From NCBI RefSeq assembly GCF_963517015.1, contig NZ_CAUQDV010000002.1, positions 186,001 to 250,000 of the forward strand: a stretch of 64,000 nt of DNA. Direction: 5' to 3'. The notes beneath the pieces were generated by a model. It made no database searches. It was not told where the DNA came from and saw only the letters and a program-made list of their open reading frames with translations. The stretch's first letter is position 1. The number at the start of each line of letters is the position of its first letter. Position numbers and translations under genes: made by a program. Positions 1 through 8,145 of this stretch are shown piece by piece. This stretch comes from an uncultured Devosia sp. GTDB taxonomy: Bacteria; Pseudomonadota; Alphaproteobacteria; Rhizobiales; Devosiaceae.

Positions 1-804
1 CGGAGCAGGTTCGGTCTCGTAGCTGGCTTCGATGGCCGCGATCTTCATCTTCTGGTGTTCGGTGGCGACATAGCCACTTTCGTCACCCAGGACGACGACC
101 GACAGCGCCGAGGCAAGACCGAAGCTTGCGGCGACCACCATGGAGCGCTTGGCGATCTCGACATGCTTGCCCTTGAGCAGGAAGATGCAGGAGATCGAGA
201 AAACAAACACCGCGCCGCAGAGATAGCCGGCGCTGACGGTATGGACGAACTTGGCCTGCGCCACCTGGTTGAAGATCACCGCCATGAAGTCGGTGACTTC
301 CATGCGCATGGTGTCGGGATTGAACTTGGCGCCGACCGGGTTCTGCATCCAGCCATTGGCGATGAGGATCCAGAGCGCGGAGAAATTGGCGCCCAGCGCC
401 GTCAGCCAGGTCACGGCCAGGTGGCCGACCTTGCTGAGACGATCCCAGCCAAAGAAGAAGAGGCCAATAAAGGTGGCTTCGAGGAAGAAGGCCATCAGGC
501 CTTCGATGGCCAGCGGCGCACCGAAGACGTCGCCGACATAGTGGCTGTAGTAGCTCCAGTTCATGCCAAACTGGAATTCCATGACGATGCCCGTCGCAAC
601 GCCCATGGCGAAATTGACGCCAAACAGCGTGCCCCAGAACAGGGTCGCCTTGCGCCAGACGTCGCGTCCGGTCATCACATAGACGCTTTCCATGATGCCC
701 ATCATCACGGAAAGGCCGATGGTGAGCGGCGGAAAAATGAAATGATACATGGCGGTGACGGCAAATTGCCACCGCGAGAGTTCGACGACTGTCATGTCGA
801 TCAT
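1..804 (-). CDS. cydA: Cytochrome bd ubiquinol oxidase subunit I, N-terminal 268 residues (3' end outside window)
   Basis: Subunit I of the cytochrome bd quinol oxidase, the membrane enzyme that reduces oxygen to water at low oxygen tension. Reading the minus strand from 804 gives MIDMTVVELSRWQF, then the haem-ligand region TAMYHFIFPPL, and further on GVATGIVMEFQFG, YYSHYVGDVFGAPLAIEG and WILIANGWMQNP. All are hallmark CydA segments. The frame is open to base 1 and ends in ETEPAP, about half of the usual ~520 residues, so the rest and probably cydB lie left of the window. A second in-frame ATG at 797 is possible. The gene diverges from cydDC, and the shared gap carries an FNR box 41.5 bp from its predicted start of transcription. 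The identification is secure. Confidence 0.97.
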   Translation of the reverse strand, partial: MIDMTVVELSRWQFAVTAMYHFIFPPLTIGLSVMMGIMESVYVMTGRDVWRKATLFWGTLFGVNFAMGVATGIVMEFQFGMNWSYYSHYVGDVFGAPLAIEGLMAFFLEATFIGLFFFGWDRLSKVGHLAVTWLTALGANFSALWILIANGWMQNPVGAKFNPDTMRMEVTDFMAVIFNQVAQAKFVHTVSAGYLCGAVFVFSISCIFLLKGKHVEIAKRSMVVAASFGLASALSVVVLGDESGYVATEHQKMKIAAIEASYETEPAP

Positions 805-883
805 GGTCTGGAGCCCCTATGATTGGCCGCACCCCAAAGGGCAGAAAGTCCTTTCCTCATAGGCAATAAGCGCGCGCCATTCC

Positions 884-897
884 TTGATTCAGATCAA
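884..897. promoter_or_regulatory. FNR/FixK-type box between cydA and cydDC
   Basis: TTGATTCAGATCAA is a perfect match to the FNR/FixK consensus TTGAT-N4-ATCAA. Its centre is 890.5. On the minus strand TATGAG (861-856) is a plausible -10 for cydA, placing the box at -41.5. On the plus strand TATGGT (919-924) is a plausible -10 for cydD, placing it near -40.5. One dimer could therefore act as a class II activator in both directions. The likely regulator is the Cys-rich FNR-type protein encoded at 4324-5052. Confidence 0.85.
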
Positions 898-947
898 AGG
901 TTGGCGCCTGCGCTTCGCTATGGTGCGCTCAACATCGAGAGAAGCCA

Positions 948-2681
948 ATGTCCAATGCACTGACTGCCGATCGCCAGAACGGGAAAACGCTATCGAGCCT
1001 GACCCGCCACGGCGGCCTCTGGCTGGGCGTGGCCATTGCTGCACCGCTCGTCGGTGGTGCCCTGCTGGTGTGGCAGGCCTGGACGCTGGCGGCGGTGATC
1101 GGCCAGTCGATCGAGGGCGGCGCAGCGATTTCGACGCTCGGCCCCAGCGTTGGCTTGATCCTGACTCTTCTGATCATCCGCGCTGCTCTTGGCGCCATTG
1201 GTGATCGCGCCGGCACCGCTGCCGCCGAAGCTATCAAGACGCAGTTGCGCGGTGCGCTCTACGGACAATTGCTGTCAGGTTCGCCGCGCGAGGCCGAGCG
1301 GGCGCAGGCGGGCGCAGCCACTGCGGCGATTGTCGATCAGGTCGAGGCGCTTGACGCCTTCTTTTCGCGCTATCTGCCGGCGATGATCGGCGCCACCATC
1401 CTGCCCATCGCCTTTGGCGCCGTCATCCTGCCGCTCGACTGGCTGGCCGGCCTGCTGTTTCTGGTCACCGCCCCGCTCATTCCCGTCTTCATGGCACTGG
1501 CCGGCATCGGCGCACAGATCGCCACGCGGCGGCAGGCCCGTGCGCTCAGCCTGCTCACCGGGCGCTTCTCCGACCGGTTGCGCGGCCTGATGACGCTGAA
1601 GCTCTTCGGCCGCGCCGAGGCTGAAACGGCAGGCATCGTTGCGGCCAGCGACGAATTGCGACGCCGCAATCTGAGGGTGCTGCGCATCGCCTTCCTGTCC
1701 TCGGCCGTGCTGGAATTTTTCGCCGCGCTCGGCGTGGCGGGGCTGGCGCTCTATATCGGCCTCGACTTCATCGGCTATCTGCATCTGCGGTCGACGCCGA
1801 TGACGCTGGAACTGGGGCTTTTCCTGCTGCTGATGGCGCCCGAGGTCTATCATCCGCTGCGCCTCCTCGCCGCCCATTATCATGACCGCGCCTCGGCAAA
1901 AGCCGCCATTGGCGAGATCGAGGCGCAGCTGGGCACCCTGCCCAGGTCGACCCCTGCCTTGGCCGATGCACCGCTGATGCAGAACAAGGGCGCCATTGGC
2001 GTCAGCATCGGCAATCTCACGCTGCGCACGCCCGATGGTGCCCGCATCGTGCTGGACGGCGCCGATCTGACCGTGGCGCCCGGCGAGCATGTCGCCATTC
2101 TGGGCCAGAGCGGCATCGGCAAGTCGACACTGCTCGAGGCCATGGTGCGACTGCGCAGCCATGAGGGCGACATTACCCTCGACAGGCGCACCCTGGCAGA
2201 CTGGCCTGAAGAGCAATTGCGCGCCCGTGTCACCATGCTGGGCCAGAAGCCGCGCGTTTTCGCCGGAAGCATGGCCCACAATATCGCCCTCGCCCGCCCT
2301 GCCGCGACCCAGGCTGAAATCCGCCGTGCGGCCGAACTGGCCCATGCCGCCGCTTTTGCCGATGCGCTGCCGGAGGGTCTCGATACCGTTCTTGGCGAAG
2401 GGGGGCATGGCCTCTCCGGGGGGCAGGTGCAGCGGCTGGCGCTGGCCCGTGTCTATCTGCGCGACGCGGGATTGCTGCTGCTCGACGAACCCACCGCCCA
2501 TCTCGACCCTGACCTCGAGCAGGCCGTGCTGGACGACATCCGCCACTATGCGCGTGGCCGCACGATGATCGTGGTCACCCATTCGCTGGCCGTCGCCTCA
2601 CAGATGGACAAGGTCTGGCGCATTGCCGGAGAGAAACTGGTGCCCGTCGCCATCAAGCAGCAGGATCGGAGCATAGCATGA
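948..2681 (+). CDS. cydD: Thiol reductant ABC exporter subunit CydD
   Basis: Half of the heterodimeric CydDC ABC exporter, which moves glutathione or cysteine to the periplasm and is needed to assemble cytochrome bd. The 577-residue product has an N-terminal six-helix transmembrane domain (about residues 20-310) and a C-terminal ATPase domain with Walker A GQSGIGKST near residue 386, signature LSGGQ near 489 and Walker B LLLLDEPTAHLD near 511. The start ATG follows GAGAGAAGCC. The 3' end overlaps cydC by 4 nt (ATGA), so the two are translationally coupled. Position across an FNR box from cydA supports the assignment of D rather than a generic ABC exporter. Expression is probably induced at low oxygen. 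Confidence 0.95.
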   Translation: MSNALTADRQNGKTLSSLTRHGGLWLGVAIAAPLVGGALLVWQAWTLAAVIGQSIEGGAAISTLGPSVGLILTLLIIRAALGAIGDRAGTAAAEAIKTQLRGALYGQLLSGSPREAERAQAGAATAAIVDQVEALDAFFSRYLPAMIGATILPIAFGAVILPLDWLAGLLFLVTAPLIPVFMALAGIGAQIATRRQARALSLLTGRFSDRLRGLMTLKLFGRAEAETAGIVAASDELRRRNLRVLRIAFLSSAVLEFFAALGVAGLALYIGLDFIGYLHLRSTPMTLELGLFLLLMAPEVYHPLRLLAAHYHDRASAKAAIGEIEAQLGTLPRSTPALADAPLMQNKGAIGVSIGNLTLRTPDGARIVLDGADLTVAPGEHVAILGQSGIGKSTLLEAMVRLRSHEGDITLDRRTLADWPEEQLRARVTMLGQKPRVFAGSMAHNIALARPAATQAEIRRAAELAHAAAFADALPEGLDTVLGEGGHGLSGGQVQRLALARVYLRDAGLLLLDEPTAHLDPDLEQAVLDDIRHYARGRTMIVVTHSLAVASQMDKVWRIAGEKLVPVAIKQQDRSIA

Positions 2682-4327
2682 AGTCCCTCCTCGCCTTTCG
2701 CGCCCTGTTCACCAGCCAGCTCGGCGGCTTTGCGCTGGCGCTGCTGCTTTCGCTGATCACCCTGCTGGCCGGCGTTGCACTTCTCGGCACGTCGGGATGG
2801 TTCGTCACCGCCACGGCGCTGACCACGCTAGGCCTGTCCTTCAATCTCTTCGTGCCGTCGTCGCTGGTGCGCGCCTTTTCCTTTATCCGCATTCTCGCGC
2901 GCTACGGCGAACGGCTGGTGGGACATGATGCAACGCTGCGGCTGCTCGCCGACCTGCGCGGCTGGCTATTTGCCCGGCTGTTTCCGCGACTGCCTCTGGC
3001 CGACCGCGGATTGCGCCATGGCGATCTGGTCAGCCGGCTGACCGCCGATGTCGATGCGCTGGATACAGCATTCCTCGTCGCCATCGGCCCGATCACGGCG
3101 GCACTGGTCGTCGGCACCGCATTGACCGCCCTCATGGCCTGGCTGCTGCCCGGCGCGGCGCTGGTCTTCGGGCTTTGCTATGCCCTCGCCGTGCTGGTCG
3201 TGCCTGCCGGTGTGGTGCTGGTCAGCCGCCGCGTCGGGCAGGACATGGTCACCCGTGCTGCCGATGCCCGCGCTGCCGTATTGGACGGGATCGAAGGCCA
3301 TGCCGATCTCACGATCTTTGGCGTCCTCGGCACGGCGCAGTCCGGGTTCGACGCGACGTCTGCGCGACTCAGCGCGAGCAAGGGGCGTCTTGCCACGCTC
3401 ACGGCCTTTGCCGCTTTCGCGGTGCAGACGCTGGCGGCGCTGGCGCTGGTCGGCTCGCTCTGGCTTGGGCTTGTCGCTCTCGAGGCCGGGCTGGTCGAGG
3501 GGCCGGTGCTGGCTGGCCTGCTGCTCGCCATCATGGGCAGTTTCGAAGCCACAAGCGTCATCGTGCGCAGTGTCAGCAAGCTGACCACGGCCATGGCCGC
3601 GGCCGAACGGCTGACCGCCATCGCCGAAACGCCGATCACCGTCGCCGATCCGATCCACCCGGCCCCGATGCCGCAGGACATGACCATTGCCCTTGGCGAC
3701 GTCAGCTTCAGCTATGGTGGCCCGCGCGTGCTGGACAGCCTCGACCTGACAGTCGCATCCGGCGAGCATGTCGCCATCACCGGCCCGAGCGGCGGCGGCA
3801 AGTCGAGCCTGCTCAACCTGCTGCTGCGTCTCGCCGATCCGCAAAGCGGCACGATCACGCTGGGCGGCGTGCCGGTTGGCCGGCTCGCCCTTGCCGATCT
3901 GCACGCCCATGTTGCCCTGCTCAGCCAGGACAGCCCGCTGTTCAACGACACGATCCGCGCCAATCTGCAGATCGGGCGGCCTGAGGCCGATGATGCCGCG
4001 CTCTGGGCGGCCCTCGATGCCGCTGGCCTCGGTGAATTTGCACGGGGACTGCCACAGGGGCTCGACGCCCTGGTGGGCGAAGGTGGCCGCACGGTTTCAG
4101 CCGGCCAGGCGCGTCGCCTGTGCCTTGCCCGTGTGCTGCTGTCGCCGGCAAAAATCCTCCTGCTGGACGAACCCACGACGGGTCTCGATCACACGGCAGA
4201 AGTCGCTTTCTTCGAGACGCTCCGCACGGCGGCGCAGGGCAAGACGGTGATCGTCGTCACCCATGCCGCGATCCCCCAAGGCACGGTGGATCGCATCCTG
4301 AGCATGCGGGAGGGTCGCCTGCTCTAG
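2678..4327 (+). CDS. cydC: Thiol reductant ABC exporter subunit CydC
   Basis: Second half of the CydDC exporter, 549 residues. An N-terminal membrane domain carries segments such as GTSGWFVTATALTTLGLSFN and the region SFIRILARYGERLVGHDATL, typical of CydC. The ATPase domain has Walker A GPSGGGKSS near residue 369, a signature in which the usual LSGGQ reads VSAGQ (near 474), and Walker B ILLLDEPTTGLD. The start overlaps the cydD stop by 4 nt. The TAG stop lies in CTAG (4324-4327), which on the other strand is the stop of the FNR-type gene. The two genes therefore converge with no spacer and no terminator between them. Confidence 0.94.
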   Translation: MKSLLAFRALFTSQLGGFALALLLSLITLLAGVALLGTSGWFVTATALTTLGLSFNLFVPSSLVRAFSFIRILARYGERLVGHDATLRLLADLRGWLFARLFPRLPLADRGLRHGDLVSRLTADVDALDTAFLVAIGPITAALVVGTALTALMAWLLPGAALVFGLCYALAVLVVPAGVVLVSRRVGQDMVTRAADARAAVLDGIEGHADLTIFGVLGTAQSGFDATSARLSASKGRLATLTAFAAFAVQTLAALALVGSLWLGLVALEAGLVEGPVLAGLLLAIMGSFEATSVIVRSVSKLTTAMAAAERLTAIAETPITVADPIHPAPMPQDMTIALGDVSFSYGGPRVLDSLDLTVASGEHVAITGPSGGGKSSLLNLLLRLADPQSGTITLGGVPVGRLALADLHAHVALLSQDSPLFNDTIRANLQIGRPEADDAALWAALDAAGLGEFARGLPQGLDALVGEGGRTVSAGQARRLCLARVLLSPAKILLLDEPTTGLDHTAEVAFFETLRTAAQGKTVIVVTHAAIPQGTVDRILSMREGRLL

Positions 4328-5052
4328 CCGCAGCGGAGACGCAGCAGCGACAGCGAGGGCACCGACACGTGCCGGTAGTTCTCGATCTCGATGATGTTGT
4401 CGGCCTTGAGGCGGCTCATCTGGCGGCTGACGGTTTCGATGGTTAGGCCGAGGAAATCGGCAATGTCGGCGCGGCTGAGCGGCAGGTCGAACGTGGTGAC
4501 AGCCCCAGCCGGATCGATATGGCTGGAAATGAGATAGAGGAAGCTCGCGACCTTTTCGGCGGCCGTCTTGCGACCCAGGGTCACCATCCAGTCGCGCGCT
4601 TCATCGAGGTCGCGCAGCGCCTGCAGCATGATGCGGTGTTCGAGCTCGGGATTTTCGCGCACCAGCGTTTCGAGCGCCGCCTTGGGCACGAGGCACATGT
4701 CGACATCGGAGGCCGCTTCGGCGGTCACCCGGCTTTCGCTGGCGAACAGGCGCCCCAGCAGGTCCGGCGCGAACTGCAGGCCGACGACCTGCTGCCGCCC
4801 GTCCTCGAGGACCTTGGAAAGCTTGACCACGCCACGCAGCACATTGCCGTAGTTGATGATGGGCTCGGCGTCGGCCATCAGCTCTTCGCCGGCCCGATAC
4901 TGAACGCGGCGGGTCTGCCGCGAAATGGAAAGAAGTTGCTCGGCGGTCAAGGCACTGCAAATTCCCTGATGCATGACCTTGCAACTCGCGCAAAGCGCGG
5001 GCGTAGGGACATGGGCCGGGGTTCCCTGGATGTCGCTGCGGACGTGCTGCAT
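4324..5052 (-). CDS. fnrN: Crp/Fnr-family oxygen-sensing regulator (FnrN-like)
   Basis: A 242-residue Crp/Fnr transcription factor. It has the cysteines expected of an oxygen-labile [4Fe-4S] sensor: Cys21, Cys24 and Cys32 in ALCASCKVMHQGIC, and Cys120 in DVDMCLVPK. Cyclic-nucleotide-type fold spans about 40-150. The C-terminal helix-turn-helix contains ADIADFLGLTIETVSRQMSR, whose E206, S209 and R210 match the residues FNR uses to read TTGAT. I chose the ATG at 5052 because CAGGAGAC lies just upstream. An upstream in-frame ATG would add 52 residues with no family likeness. It converges on cydC and probably activates the cyd genes through the 884-897 box. The gene name follows rhizobial FnrN; fixK-type alternatives lack the N-terminal cysteines. 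Confidence 0.92.
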   Translation of the reverse strand: MQHVRSDIQGTPAHVPTPALCASCKVMHQGICSALTAEQLLSISRQTRRVQYRAGEELMADAEPIINYGNVLRGVVKLSKVLEDGRQQVVGLQFAPDLLGRLFASESRVTAEAASDVDMCLVPKAALETLVRENPELEHRIMLQALRDLDEARDWMVTLGRKTAAEKVASFLYLISSHIDPAGAVTTFDLPLSRADIADFLGLTIETVSRQMSRLKADNIIEIENYRHVSVPSLSLLRLRCG

Positions 5053-5236
5053 GGCATTTCGTCTCCTGACAGGTCCGGTATAGGCCTGCGGAATTGCTGC
5101 CTTAAGCTGCGCAACTGTCGCAGTGCCAGTCTGCCGCAGGCCAGATTGACCTGGAGCAATGCAGGGCTCGCTGCGACGCGATCTGGCCTTGTGCTGCATG
5201 GCGATCACTCAATGGCAAGCGCGCGGACCGGAGGCC

Positions 5237-5267
5237 TTGACCTTCCCATGATGGGAAGCCTTATATG
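5237..5267 (+). promoter_or_regulatory. CueR-type promoter of copA-cueR-copZ
   Basis: The -35 TTGACC (5237-5242) and -10 TATATG (5262-5267) are separated by 19 bp, the over-long spacer typical of MerR-family promoters. The spacer holds the inverted repeat CTTCCC-ATGAT-GGGAAG (5242-5258), close to the CueR/copper operator ACCTTCC-N-GGAAGGT. Cu(I)-bound CueR would twist this DNA and start transcription about 15 bp before the copA start codon. Confidence 0.88.
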
Positions 5268-5289
5268 TGCGGGGACGAGGTGAAAAACC

Positions 5290-7539
5290 ATGAATGAACA
5301 CGTCCAGAAAGACAAAATACAAATCAATATCAAGGGTATGACCTGCGCCTCCTGTGTGGCGCGGGTTGAGCGGTCAATTCTCAAAGTCTCGGGCGTAAGC
5401 AGCGCCTCTGCCAACCTTGCGACCGAGCGCGCGACCGTCACCGGCGGCGCCGAGGCAGATTTAATTGGGGCCATTCAGAAGGTTGGCTACCAGGCAGAAA
5501 AAGTGCCGGAAACGCCTTCCGCAGGCCATTCCGGGCATGGCCACCACGATGAGGACGCGGCGATTCTCCGCCGCGACGTGCTGATCGCCGGCGCGCTGAC
5601 GCTGCCGCTTTTCGTGCTGGAAATGCTCGGGCATTTCTACATGCCCTTCCATATGTGGTTGATGGCAGCCGTGCCGATGGACGTGCTTTGGACGGCCTAT
5701 TTCGTGGTCACGACCGTCGTGCTTTTCGTACCCGGCCGGCGCTTCTTCCAGCATGGCATTCCGGCCCTCCTGCGTGGCGCGCCGGAGATGAATTCGCTGG
5801 TCGCGCTGGGCGCAGGCGCGGCCTATCTCTATTCGGTCGTCGCCACCTTCGCGCCCTCGCTGCTGCCCGAGGGCACACGCTTCATCTATTACGAGGCTGC
5901 CGCCGTCATCGTGACGCTGATCCTCGTCGGCCGCTGGCTCGAGGCCCTGGCCAAGGGACGCACTGGCGAAGCCATTCAGCGGCTGGTGCGCGAACAGGCG
6001 AAAACCGCACGCGTCAGCCGCGATGGAAAGATCGTGGAATTGCCGATCGAGCAGGTTCGGGTGGGCGACGTGATCCAAGTTCGCCCTGGCGAGAAGATCG
6101 CCGTCGATGGCGAGATCATCGAGGGCATGAGCCATGTCGATGAATCGATGATCTCCGGCGAGCCCCTGCCCGTCTCCAAGACCGTGGGCACTGAAGTCAT
6201 TGGCGGGACGCTCAACACCTCCGGCAGTTTCAGCTTCCGCGCCACCAAGGTGGGCGGCGATACCATGCTGGCGCAGATCATTCGCATGGTCGAAGAGGCG
6301 CAGGGCGGCAAGCTGCCGATCCAGGCCGTGGTCGACCGGATCACCGCCTGGTTCGTGCCCGCCGTGATCGCTCTGGCGATCGCCACCTTTGCGGTCTGGG
6401 TCGTGTTCGGCCCACAGCCAGCTTACGCGTTCGGGCTGGTCAATGCCGTGGCTGTGCTGATCATCGCCTGCCCCTGCGCCATGGGCCTCGCAACGCCGAC
6501 GTCCATCATGGTGGGCACCGGCCGCGCGGCCGAACTGGGCGTGCTCTTCCGCCGGGGCGAGTCGCTGCAGCAATTGCGCGATGCCAGGGTTGTCGCCTTC
6601 GACAAGACGGGCACGCTGACGGAAGGCAAGCCGGCCCTTACCGATCTCATTCTCGATGACGATTTCACCCATGACGAGGTGTTGGCGCTGGTTGCGGCGG
6701 TGGAGGCAAAATCCGAGCACCCGATCGCCTCGGCCATTGTCACCGCAGCGGAAAAGGCTGGTTTGCCGCTTGGCCAGGTCACCGATTTCCATGCCCATGC
6801 CGGCCACGGTGTCAGCGCGCGCGTCGACGGGCGGCTGGTCTCGATCGGTTCGCAGCGCCATCTCGGCCACCTGGATTTTTCCGACTTTTCGCACGCCATC
6901 GACAGGCTGGCCGACGAGGGCAAGACGCCGGTGTTTGTCGCGATCGATGACAAACTCGCCGCCGCCATAGTCGTCGCCGACCGGATCAAACCGACCAGCA
7001 AGGCGGTGATCGCCGCTCTGCACGAAATGGGCCTCAAGACCGCGATGATCTCGGGCGATAATCGTCGCACGGCCGACGCCATTGCGCGCCAACTCGGCAT
7101 CGACGAGGTTCGGGCCGAAGTCCTCCCCGCCGACAAGGTCGCAGCCATCAAGGGCCTGCGCGCGCTGGGCGTCGTCGCCTATGTCGGCGACGGCATCAAC
7201 GATGCCCCCGCGCTGGCTGAAGCCGATATCGGCATTGCCGTGGGCACGGGCACCGACGCGGCCATCGAAAGCGCCGATGTCGTATTGCTGGGCGGCGACC
7301 TCAGGGGCGTGCTCAACGCCCTCACGATCAGCCGCGCCACCATGGCCAACATCTGGCAGAACCTCTTCTGGGCCTTTGGCTACAATGTCCTGCTGATCCC
7401 GCTGGCCGCCGGCGCGCTCTATCCGGCTTTCGGCCTGCTGCTCAATCCCATGTTCGGGGCCGGCGCCATGGCGCTCAGTTCGGTCCTCGTCGTCAGCAAT
7501 GCGCAGCGCCTGCGCCTCGTCAAAGGAGCCCAGTCATGA
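5290..7539 (+). CDS. copA: Cu(I)-exporting P1B-type ATPase CopA
   Basis: Copper efflux pump of the inner membrane, 749 residues. In order: an N-terminal heavy-metal-binding domain with GMTCASC (Cys19, Cys22); a His-rich linker HSGHGHHDED; membrane helices; the actuator segment MISGEPLPV; the ion-binding CPC motif (Cys394, Cys396) within ACPCAMGLATPTS; the phosphorylation site DKTGTLTEG (Asp438); SEHPIASAI in the nucleotide domain; and the hinge GDGINDAPALAEADIG near 633. CPC together with a CueR gene and a CopZ gene in the same operon points to Cu(I) (and Ag(I)) export. The start ATG follows GAGGTG, 23 bp after the CueR-type -10. The stop overlaps cueR by 4 nt. Confidence 0.97.
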   Translation: MNEHVQKDKIQINIKGMTCASCVARVERSILKVSGVSSASANLATERATVTGGAEADLIGAIQKVGYQAEKVPETPSAGHSGHGHHDEDAAILRRDVLIAGALTLPLFVLEMLGHFYMPFHMWLMAAVPMDVLWTAYFVVTTVVLFVPGRRFFQHGIPALLRGAPEMNSLVALGAGAAYLYSVVATFAPSLLPEGTRFIYYEAAAVIVTLILVGRWLEALAKGRTGEAIQRLVREQAKTARVSRDGKIVELPIEQVRVGDVIQVRPGEKIAVDGEIIEGMSHVDESMISGEPLPVSKTVGTEVIGGTLNTSGSFSFRATKVGGDTMLAQIIRMVEEAQGGKLPIQAVVDRITAWFVPAVIALAIATFAVWVVFGPQPAYAFGLVNAVAVLIIACPCAMGLATPTSIMVGTGRAAELGVLFRRGESLQQLRDARVVAFDKTGTLTEGKPALTDLILDDDFTHDEVLALVAAVEAKSEHPIASAIVTAAEKAGLPLGQVTDFHAHAGHGVSARVDGRLVSIGSQRHLGHLDFSDFSHAIDRLADEGKTPVFVAIDDKLAAAIVVADRIKPTSKAVIAALHEMGLKTAMISGDNRRTADAIARQLGIDEVRAEVLPADKVAAIKGLRALGVVAYVGDGINDAPALAEADIGIAVGTGTDAAIESADVVLLGGDLRGVLNALTISRATMANIWQNLFWAFGYNVLLIPLAAGALYPAFGLLLNPMFGAGAMALSSVLVVSNAQRLRLVKGAQS

Positions 7540-7946
7540 ATATCGGTGAGGCTTCCAGCGCTTCGGGCGTCTCGGCCAAGATGATCCGCTATTACGAATC
7601 CATCGGGTTGATCCGCGCGCCGCTACGCACCGACAGCAATTACCGCGTCTATGGCGCCGACGAAGTCCATGTCTTGCGCTTCGTCAAGCGGGCCCGCACG
7701 CTGGGCTTTTCGGTGGACGAGACGGCAACCCTGCTCGGTCTCTGGCAGGACAAGAGCCGGGCCAGCGGCGAGGTCAAGGATATCGCCACTGGCCATATCG
7801 CGGCGCTCGAAACCAAGATCGCCGAGCTGCAGTCCATGGTCAAAACGCTGAAGCATCTCTCCCATTGCTGCAGCGGCGACAGCCGTCCCGACTGCCCCAT
7901 TTTAGACGATCTCGCTGGCGCAAAGCCGGCCAAAAAGGCGAACTGA
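7536..7946 (+). CDS. cueR: MerR-family copper-responsive regulator CueR
   Basis: Cu(I)-sensing activator of 136 residues. The N-terminal MerR helix-turn-helix reads IGEASSASGVSAKMIRYYE. A long dimerisation helix follows, and the metal loop HCCSGDSRPDCPIL places Cys112 and Cys120 at the same numbers as in E. coli CueR, with an extra Cys111. The ATG overlaps the copA stop, so regulator and pump are made together and the operon is autoregulated through the 5237-5267 promoter. The lack of a third metal-binding residue in the dimer helix argues against a Hg(II) or Zn(II) sensor. Sure of family, nearly sure of metal. Confidence 0.95.
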   Translation: MNIGEASSASGVSAKMIRYYESIGLIRAPLRTDSNYRVYGADEVHVLRFVKRARTLGFSVDETATLLGLWQDKSRASGEVKDIATGHIAALETKIAELQSMVKTLKHLSHCCSGDSRPDCPILDDLAGAKPAKKAN

Positions 7947-7947
7947 C

Positions 7948-8145
7948 ATGACCGACACGACCACATTCACCGTCAACGACATGACCTGCGGCCATTGCGT
8001 CGGCACGGTCACCAAGGCCCTCGAAGACGCCCTGCCGGGCGCCGAGATCACCGTGGACCTCAGCACCCACAAAGTCAGCTTCACCGGCGACGCGGCCAGG
8101 GGCAAGGCCGCGATCGAAGACGCGGGCTATACGCCCGAAGCCTAG
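7948..8145 (+). CDS. copZ: CopZ-like copper chaperone (single HMA domain)
   Basis: A 65-residue cytosolic protein that is a single heavy-metal-associated domain, with the Cu(I) site DMTCGHC (Cys14, Cys17) after the first strand. It would carry Cu(I) to the CopA N-terminal domain. The start lies one base after the cueR stop, so it is the third gene of the copper operon. The TAG stop is part of CTAG (8142-8145), shared with the stop of the gene on the opposite strand, so no terminator fits between them. Confidence 0.93.
   Translation: MTDTTTFTVNDMTCGHCVGTVTKALEDALPGAEITVDLSTHKVSFTGDAARGKAAIEDAGYTPEA

Noticed and set aside
1275..2582. Long antisense frame of 435 codons on the minus strand inside cydD
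   Set aside because: It is a shadow of a GC-rich gene; the product is Gln/Arg/Gly/His-rich with no domain, while the plus strand encodes a complete CydD.
5146..5159. FNR-like site TTGACCTGGAGCAA upstream of the FNR-type gene
   Set aside because: Only eight of ten conserved bases match and the two mismatches are at important positions; autoregulation is plausible but not supported enough to annotate.
5461..7092. Antisense frame of 543 codons inside copA
   Set aside because: Low-complexity His/Arg/Asp-rich translation and no ribosome binding site; copA on the other strand is unmistakable.
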